Shown here piece after piece: positions 28,201 through 43,200 of a stretch of 64,000 nucleotides of DNA (positions are counted from its first letter, which is position 1; every line of letters starts with the position of its first letter). The notes under the pieces are model-generated. The model saw nothing but the letters and a program-made list of their open reading frames with translations. It searched no databases and had not been told where the DNA came from. The stretch is from Micrasema longulum (taxonomy: Eukaryota > Arthropoda > Insecta > Trichoptera > Brachycentridae): assembly GCA_022494885.1 (NCBI GenBank), contig JAGVSM010002965.1:124001-188000 (forward strand), in the 5' to 3' direction. A program made the position numbers and the translations under genes.

Positions 28201-31200
28201 CAAAATAAATACAATTATAAAAAAAATTAACACTTTACCATGAATATAAAAAAATAACATTGTACTATGAAGAAATGTTATTTTATTATATCATTCTACT
28301 TTTATTTATTTTTTAATAATATGTGACTCGCTTACATTATCAAATTCTACATCAAATGACTAAATCATACAAACTATCTGCATACACAATAAATTTACTG
28401 TATATTTGTTACATAAACATTAAATAAATCAGACGATTTAAGACTGCATAAGGTGAGACTGCCTGGTACCTAAAACAATCCACTTTGACTTGAATGTATT
28501 CACAGAGTTTCCAGAAAGTCTCAGGAACGTTAGAAATGTCTTTGCTTTTAGAAAATAATCCTTTCAGTTTATTGATAATCAACATATAACTATCCGCTCC
28601 CAATGGTGCATAGATGAAGCAAGTATGGTAAACTAAAATCTTTTGTAATGTTTTTAGGGAACAGAGCACCACGTAGAAAGTAGCACCAATTTCAGTTCTT
28701 CTAGAGAACAAATGGGAAATAACACAAAACTGCACTACGCCTTCTCTCGACACAGAACCTTCAATGGATTTAGGATGAACCACCATTTAAAAATATTAAA
28801 ACCATACCTGGATATTGTATTCAAATTCGAACAGGTTTGTACTCTTTATTAACAACATGAATTAAAGATCTGATATGGAATTCATATTAATTTATTATCC
28901 AAATACGCCCAGAGGGCTTTTACATGACAGGTATAAAATTAAAATTCAAGCGTTTTACGGTAGGTATAACAAATAAATATGTACGCTGATAAAATATTAT
29001 TAATATTTAAAGCATTAACTTTGTGGTCAAACATTTTACTTCATATTATTTAATATTTGTATGTAACCACTTACCGACTTTTCTATGTCTACCGGTTTCG
29101 AGACGTACCCGTCTCTTCGTCAGGACACTAATCAAACCAACATGCAAAACCCATTATACACCTTTACCATAGTTGTTGCACAAAAAAAAAATCATGACAT
29201 GCATTAAAATAAGCGCATGCACTGATTAGGGCAAACATGCACTGATTAGATTATGAAAATATTTTATGTTGTTTGAGAAATAGTTTTAAAAAAGGAAGGA
29301 GCGTGAGTTTAATAGATTTAGGGTGACAATAACAATGGAACATCGGGTAACAGGCTATATTGAAAGGTTGTTTGATAATTGATCAAAGGAACATTACTTT
29401 TAACCCTTTATTATTTGTATGAAAGATTTTAACTCCTGTATTTTTAATAAAGTCATGATTAAAATTCATTAGGTGATTTGCGAATTTCGAGAAATTTTCA
29501 TTGTGAAGTTTTCACGTCTCGAAACCGGTAGACACAAAAAGAAATATTTAATAACACTCAGTTATATCTAGGCACTTATCTAATGAACAACAATTAAATT
29601 ATTTTCTTTTGATCATCAACGGTTAAAATTATGACGACGTGTTGTAAAATTTTTACTGCTTCCAAGATTTCGACCATTTTCTGTCAACATTTTAAGCCAA
29701 ATCCGAAAATTGCCTAGCTGCTCTAATTTTTTGTCTGTTTCAGGATGGATCCCTTTCTACTATGAACAGTACTGTGATGTATGATAAGGGAACAAGTGTA
29801 GGGGGGTTGATTAACGTTGCCGGTAGGTTGTATGCCCCGCCGGGAGCAGTGTTGTATATAGACGCCGGTCTCAATGCCACCCTTCCTGCTCTCACACCGA
29901 TGGTCATAAATCTAAAACTACACGAAAAAAAGACAAACGAATTTGATGTAAGTATTAATTTTTTTACATACAATGCTACAGAACCGAGTTTTTTATTGTA
30001 TTCAGTAGCATGTTATTATTTAAATTACCCACAAAATCTAGAGAAATTTCCTCTTTTCTCTCTCAAGTTCTGATGAATGAATTCCATAAAATTTGACCTT
30101 TCAAGTAACAAAACAGATAAAGATAAACTGCAGTTGAACTACCAACCCAGTGCTCTATGAACCACTGGTTATTGATAAAGAAATAATGATAATGACATTT
30201 GCAATACAGGCCTAGAAATTACAAAAGTTTCTACAAGATACACTCAACATTTTTGACGACCGTCACGCTTTGGCGACAAACACCACATTTTCCTTTTAAT
30301 TTTTTTTTATGTTTACAATATTAAATTGTGATCTTTCAGATATTTTTGCAAGGCGTTTGGTTTACTGGCACTGACGCAAATGTTATGGCAGTTTACCAAG
30401 AAAAGAGCACATCTCTCATAGCGTCTAGAAGGCTTAAAGCTGTTATATCCAGCTCCACATTCACTGAAGTGGCACTAGATGCCAAATATACTCAAGACAA
30501 CAGACAACTTAATTTCAATATCAAGGTATTTATTATATTCGTTTTTTGCTTATTTTATTTTCTATATCTGCTCTTCCGACTCTTTCGAACAGTCTTTAAG
30601 GCTTTCTGTCAGCTGCCAGCTCCTGTGGATCTTTCCAAGTCAGGTTTTCGTATCTTAGCTCTGACGTGAACTGCCAACAAAGAATGTCTTGTAAAAAAGC
30701 CGACCGTATTGCCTCTATTTTATGATAATTATCACCCGAAGTTGCCAAGTCTGTTCTTGGGACGAAATAAATAATGAAATAAAAAGAGAACTCTGAATGA
30801 GTATTTTTAATTCCATGGCTACTCTCAGTTAAAATCCTGGAAAAAAAATCAAGTGGCGATATGCCTGCCTCAGAGTAAAGTAATTGGCATATTTGTCTAC
30901 CGTGCTTGAGGTGTCAGGTTCGATACCTGGCAGGCATGAAGGCAAATATTGTTTTAAGGGCGATGTTACCCCGCAATATTTCATTGTCTTTGGATTGGCA
31001 CCTAAAAAATAAGACTGATCACTCTACTTTCATGTACCCAACAGATGATTGAGATGAGAGCCAAAATATATCACGAGACTAATAAAAATTGAAGGTTAAG
31101 AAAGTAATACTTAGTTGGTACTTGACGTTGCTGGACGTTCAGTGTGTTTATCATCATCTAAGCATTCACGAACGTCTTTAAACCTCTTATATTCATTCTT

Positions 31201-34200
31201 ATGCCCGTGTTTTCGACATACACGATTCTCCAACGGCTTTATTCAAAATTTTCAATAATTCGGCACACGAAATTTTATTAGCAACACAAAATTTGAGACA
31301 CGCTCGCTGTGCCAATTTTTTATCCATTGTAAAAATTGCCACACAGCAATTTTTCAACTCACTCAAACAGACGCTGACAGAATACTGAGCATTCAATCGA
31401 AGTCAAACTTTTACAGATTGTCAAACACAGTGCTGTCAACGTGGCTACAAAAAATCATACCGATTGGTGAGACGCGGGCATTTCAAATTAGAAATTCCCG
31501 TTTATTTTTTATCATATGGTATATGGCGAACGGACAGCAAAATAATTGGTGAAATGATTTACGATGTGAATGTTTATGGATACAGAAAACGAGAGAGACT
31601 AAGAAAGACATAACATGACTAAATTCAACAAATAGGTGCTATGTACATCTATGAGAGAATATAGAAGAAGCAAAGTCTGTGTTCAAAGACAGAGTTGTGT
31701 AGCATTCTATCCTTTCGTGTCTTTATTTATTGGGAATAATGATAATTCTTTTTCGTGTACTTTCAGGGAGAACAGAATACAGACCACTACAGCCTTGTAG
31801 GACGGTATGTTTTAAACTCGGAAAAGAATATAACTTGCTACGGGCAGTTGGATATAGTCTCGAAGTCATATAGTGTCAGCTTGGCCGCAGATCTTTATAA
31901 TGATTCCAGCATACAAGCCGATATTCACCTTGACCAGTAATTACCATTTATTATATTTCGTATTTTTGTTGTTATTATTTGTATTCTAGCTGCGTTATGT
32001 TCACCATTCTGGCTATATTTGAACAGCTTTATTCCTTTGACTCTTCCATTTGTTGATGTTTGTAAAGTTAAAGAGCTAAAACCTTTAATGATATGGGTGA
32101 GATTCATCTGATTTAATTATTTTACCTACATACAGGCAACGCCTGAAAACATTTTTCAACTTTTATACTTTTTTTTTAAATATTTTTTTTTATGTAGTCT
32201 AAAATAATACTAGCATAATATACGATTGTCCTAATATAAACTTTAATCTAATAATTCTTCAAACATATACTAATGATTGCCATTTCTAAACAATATACAT
32301 ACTTCTTTAAAGCCAACTCGAATAAGATTACTTTTTAAGAGCTAACATATCTGCCACATACATGTTTTTAACTTTACTTCTTCTTAGACCAGGTGAATTC
32401 ATCAACAAAACTTTGAGTTTGTTCAAATTTTTGTTCCAAAAAGAGTTTCAAAAATAATGGTGAATATTAAACAGTGAGTAAAGTGGCCACTTAAACCTGC
32501 CAGTGATATATCATAAGCCCTGTAGACGCCTAAACTTCTGCATTCCCTTCTCTATAATGTTCTTCATCTCTGTTGTGATGTGTCAATATTTACAGCTTCC
32601 TAGGAAGTAGAATCCAGTCCTTGTCTACAAAAAAATTAACAAACTTATTCTTGTTTTGTGTACAGAACTATTATTTTTGTACATTTTTTTAATACATATT
32701 ATTCGTCCTAACTCAACACAGGACTCAGAAAAAAATGCCGATAAACTTTTACAGAAATAAATTAAGGTGATATTACTTGGATTATTTCAAGGTTTCTAAA
32801 TGTCGTTCTAATTAAACAGATACTCGTATGTTGCCAAAATACCCAATCGGTCGGGCACAAATTAACAGTATTGCATTTTAGGTAAATAGTTATTTTCTCG
32901 TATCTCGAAATTTGGAGTTTGGAGATGTTTAACTGATGGATTAGTATTACTACAAATTTATTTGAAAGACCTTTTTAATGGTTGACTGTTTACTTTATAA
33001 AACTTAAACTAATTTCTGTTTCCAGATTACGCGATATTCACATAACATACTCTAAAATTAACCGGCCAAATGTGAAGAGACTTAATGCCGATATCAACTG
33101 GGATGCTAACAGAGACCCTAACCAGAAAGTCAGCGTTGCTGTAGAGCTTCTCAACAAAGCCATGTTCAACTTTGGAGGCTCATTCCTGGTATTCTACCCC
33201 GGAAGGCTTATCAATGGAGAGATCGACTTTATATTCAAAGGTACATATTTGTTTTGATATCAAGGCCTCGATTACGAACGCTATCTTCATTCGTACATAT
33301 CGAAACGATATGGTTAACTTCTATACTATCTGTATCTACCTCGTCATCTTGACATCAAATAATCAAATTTAAACAATAAATGACCCCAAAAATTTAGTCC
33401 GCGTTCCTTACTTCATTAACATTTCAAATAGTTCTCATTTATATTATTAGATAAATAAATATACAGTCAAATTTAAATTTGTTGCAACAGAGAGGGAAAA
33501 CATTTTTGAGAAAGGAATATGGGAGTCTAGGCATTTACAGGGCTGATGACCTGGTTTAAGTGGCCACTTTACACACTGTGTAACATTCACCATTCTGCCT
33601 ATGTTTGAACATCCGCGTTTCCTCAACTATTCCATTTGTTGACTTTTGTGAGGTAAAAGAACTGAAACCTTTATCATGCGGGTGAGATTCATCCGGCTGA
33701 ACCAATTCACCTACTAGGCAACGCCTGAAAACAATTTTCCAATTTTGTATACTTCTTCTTTTACCAGGTAGTTAATTCAACAATGCTTTGAGTATGTCCA
33801 AATGCTTGCAGACTGTCTGCAAGAATTTGGACATACTCAAAACATTTTTGAAATATATAGTCCCTTAACTGGATAGAAGAAGCGTAAGACTGATCATCTT
33901 GTTTGTATTACTACGTTCTTCTTCCTTTCCGATGCGGGATCTGGAGCGTGCGGCCGTGGTCTCAATTTGGAACTAACACTGTATTCCTCCACTGTAATAC
34001 TGGGAAATTAGAAAGGGGTGATTGTGCTGACCATGTGTATTTGATTGATCACAAACTGACAATAGTGCAGTGAGGGGTACAATGAAAGTTTTTAAAGTTT
34101 ATTTGTTTTGTTATTTTCGCGGTTTGATTGTAAAGAAATATTAAATTTTCGCTTAATTAGTTTTAAAAAAAAAATTGATATTGATATGCGAAACTGAAGA

Positions 34201-37200
34201 AAGACTCAAGTCTTTATGAACAGTTTCGGGAAAGGGGTGGATGCTTTCATTGATCATCTTACCCTTGTGTATTCTACAAATAATCGCAGCATTCAACGTT
34301 TCAATGTTTGACCCTACGCATTGTTGAATGATTCCGATTGTTGCTTTACAATATTAGATAACGTATCTGTGATTTCCCGAATATTTTTTCTTTGTAGCTA
34401 ATTTTTTTTTCTTATGAAAAATATTTTTTAGATTGGCTTTGTCAGTGGCTTGTAAAACTAGGATGGTCTCCGGATGATAACATCATATGGAGAGTTAAGA
34501 TCTTCTCAGAAATGGAACATGAAACAGTGTACGCCATCCTGTCCGATATGGACACTCCTTTCCCTGGATGGAGAGATACAAGCCTTAATTTCATGTAAGT
34601 TCTGCATTTTAATTATCATAAAAATTATGTTTACATATTTTTAGACACATACATATTTTTTAATTTTCTTGAAAATAGTTACAATTCAATTTATTGTATT
34701 AAAAAACATTTCGAAAATCAAAAAAATAAGTTTTAAAATTAAAAGATTTCCAATCCACTTTTATGGTGTTATTGTTTCCCCACTTCCCGTCTGCATATCG
34801 TCTCTTCAGTTCATTTTTGTCCAACAGACCAAAACACAAATCTGCAGAAATGTTGAAATTTAAAGTATTTTTTTCGAAATCGGCATAAATAGTTACCACA
34901 ACTTTTTTTTGTATTTTTTTTTATTTAAGAAGGTAAACATGAACAGAAAATATAAAAAGAAAAATAATGAAACCCACTTAACCCCGAAACTGGTTGTCAG
35001 CAGGTTTCTTATTATTCCTTAACAAAGAAAAAAGTAAGAGAAAATATATAAATTTAAAAATTAATATAAACATTATTAAGAACTAAAAGCATACGTATTT
35101 TTTTACACAAAATTCACTTTAAAAAAATAAAATAGATGACTGTTAACATAAAATAATAATCAATATAAAGCCTTGTTACATATTTGCGATTAAATTATTT
35201 TTTTCTTAAAAGTTAAAAAAAGATCTACTTAGGAATCTTATTGAAAATTTTAGGCATTGTATAATGAAGTGTTCTTTGTCCAAACTTGTTTACAAACCTC
35301 GGTACTGACAAGCCTTCACGTTGTGCTAGCCTTGTATTATGTGTATGTATTTACTTTTTCTGGTAGTAACTATCAAATCGATATCTAGTAACAAATTTGA
35401 GCCATGGAATAGCATTTACGGACAGGCACCCTTGCTTTTTAAAAAGTTCGGATACCTCTTTCTTATCAATTCTAGCTGATTTGTTAATTAATTTAAGAGC
35501 CGAGTTTTGTAAAGATTGAATTTTTAAATACAACATTTGTTGAAAAAGCCCTCAAACTAAATATATATATATATATCATTTGAATTTTATAAATAAACGC
35601 TTTATCAAAACTCCTGCACACTTAATTCAATTACATTAAAAATTGTATGTTGGACAAAAACGAACTAAAGCGACGATATTCGTAAATACCTGACGTGTTA
35701 TCCATTTGACATGCTTCTGTATCACTCGAAAATACGTCTCCCGTTTGGGATTTTTCGGAATCGCACTTGTTATAAATTAGCACTGTTCAATTTCGTAACG
35801 CCACAAAATCGCCCCTGAGTAATATCTGCTAACATCACTCAACATAAAAATTCTCTTTTTCACTGTAGTAGTATCTCAGCCACACCATAAATATTTTATT
35901 AAATAATTTGGTTTGTTTCGGTTACTACTGGGGTGGATAACGCGTCAGGTATCTCCACCCGACACGTTTGGTATTTACGAAGCCACTTCGGGTGGATTTT
36001 GAAACATTTCGAACGAATAATGCGTCGGGTATTTACGGAAATGCTTATCGTCTATCAGTTCGCTTATCAAAAACTCATATTCATCCCGTCTTGCAATATT
36101 ATTATTTCCCCTTGTTAAGCTTTGCTGCCTTCTTGTATTAAAATGATCAAGATATTATGCCATATTCCGTGTAAGATAGATCTGAATAGGGAAATAATGA
36201 TTTTTGTAAATTATAGATACAATACAATTATAATAAAATTATAATTTCAAATACATCTTTGTTTGCTTGAAGAATTGAGATGTTTGATTGATTTTTTTAT
36301 TTTATTTTTTATTTTCAGTTGGCGATATGTGGATAACTTCCAATCCATTGGTGGAAACATGACCTGGGAACGAGAGAGAATTGTATTTGGACTCCAAGGA
36401 AACTATATGCTGAAAACCAATGAGGTATTTCATGGCTTAAATAATTTTATATCATATTCATTACTAAGTATCAGTTTAGTGATAAAGATTTTTTTTTGCT
36501 GTACGAGATTTCTCTTAATTATTCATTTATAAGTGCCTTCTAGATAAACAGAATCTAAACCATAAATCTGTCTCTACCAGAAACAGTCACCAGGCTTTGC
36601 TGTCTGTTGCTCACTCTGAGCGTTCTTTTGCGTCAGGATCACATCTCGTCGTTCAGATTTAAGCTGGTAGCAAACAGACATAAATGGACGCAAATAACTA
36701 GATAACCTGATGCCTTGCAAAAAATAGTAAACGAGATTTAGACTCTTGGGAGGCATCTGCAGTTTGTAGCCTAGCTTACCAAACATTTTTAAATGCTAAC
36801 TTTTTCCAACACTTGGTTCTGACACTAAAAAACTCTTAAAAGTTTCAACGATTTAATTTTACATATTCGTCTAGGTACTGGTCTTCTAAATAACAGATTT
36901 CCTGCCTTTCCTTCAGGCTTATACAAACATTCTTTTTCTTTCTTCTTTTTTATATGCATACCCTTTTTAATTATGCTTAACTTCCTGTCTTCAACTGTTT
37001 TCTTTATATATCCATAAAATTAGCCTTCTGTTATTTTTGCCACATGATTAAATTTGACAAAATACCTGACACTGGCAAAACTTGGATATTTTTTTGCGTT
37101 TTTGGATCTTTTCTTATATCTTATCTTTTTTTACTTGGTTATAAGCTTAGACTATACTCTGTTTGCGTAGTCTATAAGTGTGATATTACTTTAATTAATG

Positions 37201-40200
37201 ATATGAATAAAACCAGAGTTTTTTTTTAATTTACAGGCATTTGGTGAAATCAACGCTCTCGTGAACTCAACTCTTGTAGCTCTCCCTACAGTAGCAGCTA
37301 TCGCCAGACATCACCATGTTTGGAGGAAAAGTGCCGATACTCTTCTTAGTTTTGAGGTACCTATGTCTTTTATTTAATTTTTGTTCTAACCCTTTGTGCG
37401 TCGAATGGTACAGTTTGTCTTACACAGATAACAATGAAATATTTGGATGACAACACATTTTTAAGTCAAGAGTTCATGTTAAACTCATACATAGTAGCTA
37501 AATTAAGACAGGTCGTGGTCCCTTCGTTAGTGTCGCGGACTCCAGATCAGGAGGTTCAAGGTTTTTTTTAAATTTATTTATTTATTTATGACAAAATACA
37601 AGATTTTTAAACTTTACATATTACATTTTATTACATATTTTATTTGTACGAAATATTCCCAATCAACAAAAGTGCTGGTATGAGGGGATATTATAAATAA
37701 AATAACACAATAGTTTAAATAAAAATTCAATAAAATAACATCGCATATCACTCGTCACACGGGCTGTAAGAACTGTTTTATTTAGGTTTTTTTTAGTACG
37801 TACATGTTTTGTATATTTTTTAGATCATTAGAAAGTGAATTGTAAAAATTTATTGCTGTATACAAAAAACTGTTTTTTTTTCTGTTGGTCCTAGGTTGTT
37901 CGCAAGTTAAATTCTTTGATGCTCTTGTATTTATTTTATGTATGTTGTAGTTAAAATTACATTTAATATTTGTCTTTATTTTATTCTTTTTTATCTTAAA
38001 TATCATTTTTTTCCTCTTCAGTATAACAATGATGGCCTCATAATGCTGAATTCTTCCTGGAAACTTGAAAAAACCCCCACAGCTCATAATATTTCAGGAC
38101 GAATTGGTTTAAAGTCACCATTTACGGTAAGTACGCCATAAAACTATATGTACTTCATGGATCTACGAAGTATACAAAGTATTTTGTTAATTATGTTTAT
38201 TAGATTTTTTTATCTTTTGGTGTACTTTTTTTTTCTTTGCGTTTACTGCATATATATTTCCCCAAATATAAAATACCTAATTAATGACGATGGTTATTGA
38301 TTAGATGATTTAAAAGAATCTGAAATAACTTTTATTTTAAAATCAACATGCTTGGCATAAATAATCTATTATATATTTATTTTGACATAAACGGCATAAA
38401 CTACCTTTAACATATACATTGAACATAAATATAAGAGAAAAAAATGTATTTACATATGTATTATATATATATACATGAATACAACATAAAAATGATAAAA
38501 TTGCATAACTATATTAATTGTAATAAGTAAATACACATAAATAACCAACAATATCATACAGGGTGTTCTTTAAACCTTGTCACATCTGAAACCACGATAA
38601 TCAGTATGGGCAAGAAGACATATAAGCATATTAAAAAATATATTTAAATATTTATTTGTATTTTATTTCAAGTGTGCCTATATGTATTGAAAAGATTTGT
38701 GGTTGATATTTTTTTAATAGACTAAGTTCGTTAATAAATAAATAAATAATTAAAATGGAAAAGCCATACAGAAAAACATTTTCAAACATAGAGAAAATTT
38801 TGAAAATTATATTTCGAGAAAAAAACTGAAAATGTGGGGCCCTAGGCCCCGATTACAGTGGGGAGTTAACATTTATCTTCAATTTTATCTACAAAATAAA
38901 AGTAAGTTTTCTGTATGAAAAGCAGAATATGCATACATTTTTTCTTCTAAACATGTTTAATTATAGGTCACTGACAAAGAAACTCGAAATGTTCATGCAA
39001 ATATACTCATTTTTATACACAAATATCGGTTTTTCTTTATAGACAGTCGAAGATAACTCTGTTAACTTTCCATTGTAATCGGGGCCCTGGAAGAGTTTAT
39101 TAGTTCAAAGCCATAGTTAGATTTGGAAGATTTGTCATGAAACATATTGTTGTTTCTAGTTACACGGGAGAAAATATAGAAGGAGATTGATTGTAAAGGA
39201 CATCACTTATTAAGTTCAGTATTTTAAAAATACAAATGTAAGGTCCAACTCTGTTCTACTGGTCTCCAATGAAGACATTTTGCTGCCCTAGTTCTTGTAT
39301 TTTCAATAAACCGTTTTAGCAAAATTGAGTTATGATTGCCAATATGTTCATTATCTTATTAGGTCAAAGATTTTTTTTCTGTTATTAAATAGTATTTACA
39401 GCATTTTTTAGTGTCAATCTCCACTTACTGATTTTACTTATTTGCCTGTGGGGACCAGAGAGTGAGAGACGATTATGTGTAGTTGTCTATGGTCGCAGTG
39501 CCCAATGGACCTATATAAGGGCGCGTAACACGCCACTCGCCCTTCTTTGTCTTTACCAGTATTCTAACTCACTTTAAAGTATTATTTGTTTAATCTCTGT
39601 ATTTTCGGGTGTAATAAATCAAAATTAACTAGAATTATTTTATTTTTTTATTCCTTGAGGTTAAATCCGTCAAACTCATTGAATCCATTCAATCATATGT
39701 TTTACATGAACTAACAAAGAACTACTATCTAGTAGAGTATATTAATAAAATATCTCTACAAAATGGTGACCCCATTATTATTATACCCAACTAGATAGTA
39801 GTTATTTGTTAGTTCATTTAAAACATTTGACTGAATGTATTTAATGAATTTAACGTATTTAACGGATTTAACCGTATCGATCGGGTTGTGGTCCTATGGC
39901 TAGTGTCTCGGACTCACGGACCAAAGGTCTGTGGATCGAATCCTACTCTACCCCAACTTGATTCCATTTTCTAATAGTGAGTTATTTACAACTCGTTGAA
40001 AATAGCCCACAAAATTAAATATTTGGTTAAATCATAAGAACGCAAATGTTTCTTTTTCTTTAAAAAAAAAAACCTCAAGAAATAAATAAATAAAATAATT
40101 TAAGTTACTTACAATTTTTGGTTTATTGCACAAGAAAATTCAGAGATTACACAAAAAATACTTGTGTAATAAAGTGAATTTGAATACTGGTGAAGACAGA

Positions 40201-43200
40201 GAAGGGCGAGTGACGTGTTGCGTGCCTTTATATAGGTCAATTGGGCACTGCGACCATAGACAACCACACATCCTCATCTCTCACTCTATGGTCCCCACAT
40301 GACTTTAAAACAAAAAATTTCTCTTGTAAAATTTGCAAAATGGTATATTCAACATATGTAGAAGAACTAGGGCAGCGATTTTTAAACGTTTTTTTATCGA
40401 ATTAAAGTGGTTTTTTTTTCTATAGGGTTACAGAACGGGTCTTCTCGTGACAAAATTTATGTTCAGTCAAAAAAGAGATGTACAAGGTCTGACATATCTT
40501 GACTTAGAAGATAAAGTTTATACAATCACAGTTGATGGTAAGTTCGTTGTCCTTTTTATTATTTTTCAGGTGCATAAATAAATAAATATTTTAAATATTT
40601 AAAGCGTTAACTTTGTGGTCAAACATTTTGTTGAATGTTATAAAATATTTATATACAACCACTACCGACTTTTCTACGTCTAACGGTTTGGAGATATACC
40701 CGCCTCTTTGTCAGGACACCAATCAAAGTAACATGCAAATACACTTTTACCATATTTGTTGCACGCACAAAAACTTAAAACCAACGTGCCGATTTGAAAC
40801 CACAAGCTTTTAGTGGACAACCCTTACATGCACAAGGGTCTTACTTCCTATTGCCTGCGACCCCCCAGCAAGATTACCCAAGGAGACCCAAACCAAAACA
40901 CTGATCTTAACATATTACAACAACTTTGAGAAGGTAATATATAAATCTAGGCATCTCTAGGGCTTACGACCTGTCATTGGCTGGTTTAAGTGGCCACTTT
41001 ACACACTGTGTAACATTCACCATTCTGCCCATATTTGAACATCTGTATTCCTTCAATTCTTTCATCTGTTGATGTTTGTGAAGTTAAAGAGCTGAAACCT
41101 TTATTTATGCGATTGAGATGCATCTAATTGAATTATTTCACCTACATAATAGGCAACGTCAGAAAATTGTATTTTTTAAAATTTCGATACTTCTTCATGG
41201 ACCAGGTGGATTTATCAACAATATTTTGAGTTTATACAAATTTTTGTAGACAAGTACTGGATTCAACTCCCTGGGGAGCTGTTATTTAAGATGTGCAATC
41301 CATTCTTTGTCCACGAACTAACAATTTAGTTCTAAAATAACTAGATTTTTATATTAAGTAGTTATACCCATAAGATGAATTGCAGGTGAACAATTACAAT
41401 CGGAAGTTATTAGAATTATCTTCGACTGTCTATAAAATAAAATCGATATTTATGTATGAAAATGTGTATGAAAATTTAAAGTATCATCGTCAATAACCGA
41501 TTATGCATGTTAAAAAAAATGTTTGCTTTATTTTTCATACAAAAAACTTAATTTGAGTTTGTGGATAAAATTGAAGATTAATTCTAACTTCCAATTGTTA
41601 TACTGGCCCAGCGCCGTGATTATGAATGCTATCTTCATCGATACATGTTAAAAAGATAAACTTACATCGATATTTTACCTGTAATTGAACATGTTTAGAA
41701 AAAAAAATTGTAAACATGTCATATTTTTCATACAGAAAACTTAATTTTACTTTGTGGTAAAATTGAAAATAAATTTTAACTTCCCATCAGAATAGGTACC
41801 CAGGGCCGCGATTAAAAACAGTATCTTCATCGGTACATATCGAGACGGTATAAACTAAAATCGATATTTATGTACGAAAATATGTATGAAAATTCGAAAT
41901 ATCTTTGTCGGTAACCTGTAATTGAAAATGTTTAGAAAAAAAAGTAAACATGTCATGTTTTTCAGACAGAAAATTTAATTTTACTTTGTAGTTATATTGA
42001 AGATAAATTTTAACTTCCCATCAGATTACGTACCCAGGACCGCGATTATAAACGGTATCTTCATCGGTACATATCGAGATGGTATAAACTAAGATCGATA
42101 TTCGAAATATCTTCGTCGGTAACCTGTAATTAAACATGTTTAGGAAAAAAAGTAAACATTTCATGTTTTTCAGACAGAAAATTTTATTTAATTTTGTAGT
42201 AAAATTGAAGATAATTTTTGTCTTCTCATTAGAGTACGGACCCAGGGGCCCGATTTGGGAAGTTAACATTTATCTTAAATTTTTTCCACAAAATTAAATT
42301 AAGTTTTCTGTATGAAAAGCAGAATATGCATACAATTGTTTCGTCTTAACATGTTCAATTATAGGTTACCGACGAAGATACTGTAAATATTCATGCAAAT
42401 ATACTAATTTTCGTACACAAATATCGGTTTTACTTTAAAGACAGTCGAAAATAACTCTGTTTACTTCCAATTATAATCGGAACCCAGGAATAGATTCAGA
42501 ACAAAAAAAATGTTTACCCAAGCTATGGTGATCTATTTACTAAATATCCCTTACTTAGGCCACATCCGTCGCATCACCAACAACATGCTAACCTTCAACG
42601 TGACGACTCCGCTCCCGCTGCAGACCCTCGTCTCCGGCCGCCTCGGGCTGCTGGATACGGAACGCCACATAGTGGCGGTGCTGGAGACTCCCAACATGAC
42701 GGCTGGTGCAGAGCTGCTTCTGCGACTGGACTCTTTCCGCGACTTCCACATCTTCGCGCACGTGGCTCTGCCCGTGGACTTCCTGCAGGATACCATGTTC
42801 ACGGCGAAGCGGAACTCGGAAGAGGTTAGCTTGGTTATTTAGTTCTATGGTTAACATTGTCTAAACGCTGTATAAAACAAAATACGCAGCAGCGTTGGGA
42901 GAATCATTACCACGCTTCTTCTACGGGAAAAATCACTAAAATGTTTTTTCCCAATGCTGGCTGATGCAGCAAACTTCCGTCGTCATCACCAAAGTACTTT
43001 CAAAATGGCCCAAATTTTTACCGTACACGGAGCTATGAGAAGTTACCTATATAGGTTTAAATAAAGGAATGAGGACTATTGTCCATGCGATGATATTTTT
43101 TCACAGAGTATCGAACATATGTTATTTCAGTGCCCATTTTTCAGTTTCCAACGCTATAATTTTAAAGCAGAATGCAGGAAAGATGGAATATTCTTAACAG

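Noticed and set aside
37782..38087. 101-codon antisense frame taken as one gene
   Set aside because: Its right part is only the complement of exon 24. The left part is a retrotransposon tail.
39512..39519. TATA box as a host gene promoter
   Set aside because: It lies in a TG...CA bounded LTR with AATAAA and is repeated in the inverted LTR copy. It is retroelement sequence inside an intron.
42551..42857. Two antisense open frames over exon 26
   Set aside because: Mirror images of a GC-rich coding exon. The sense frame joins exons 25 and 27.
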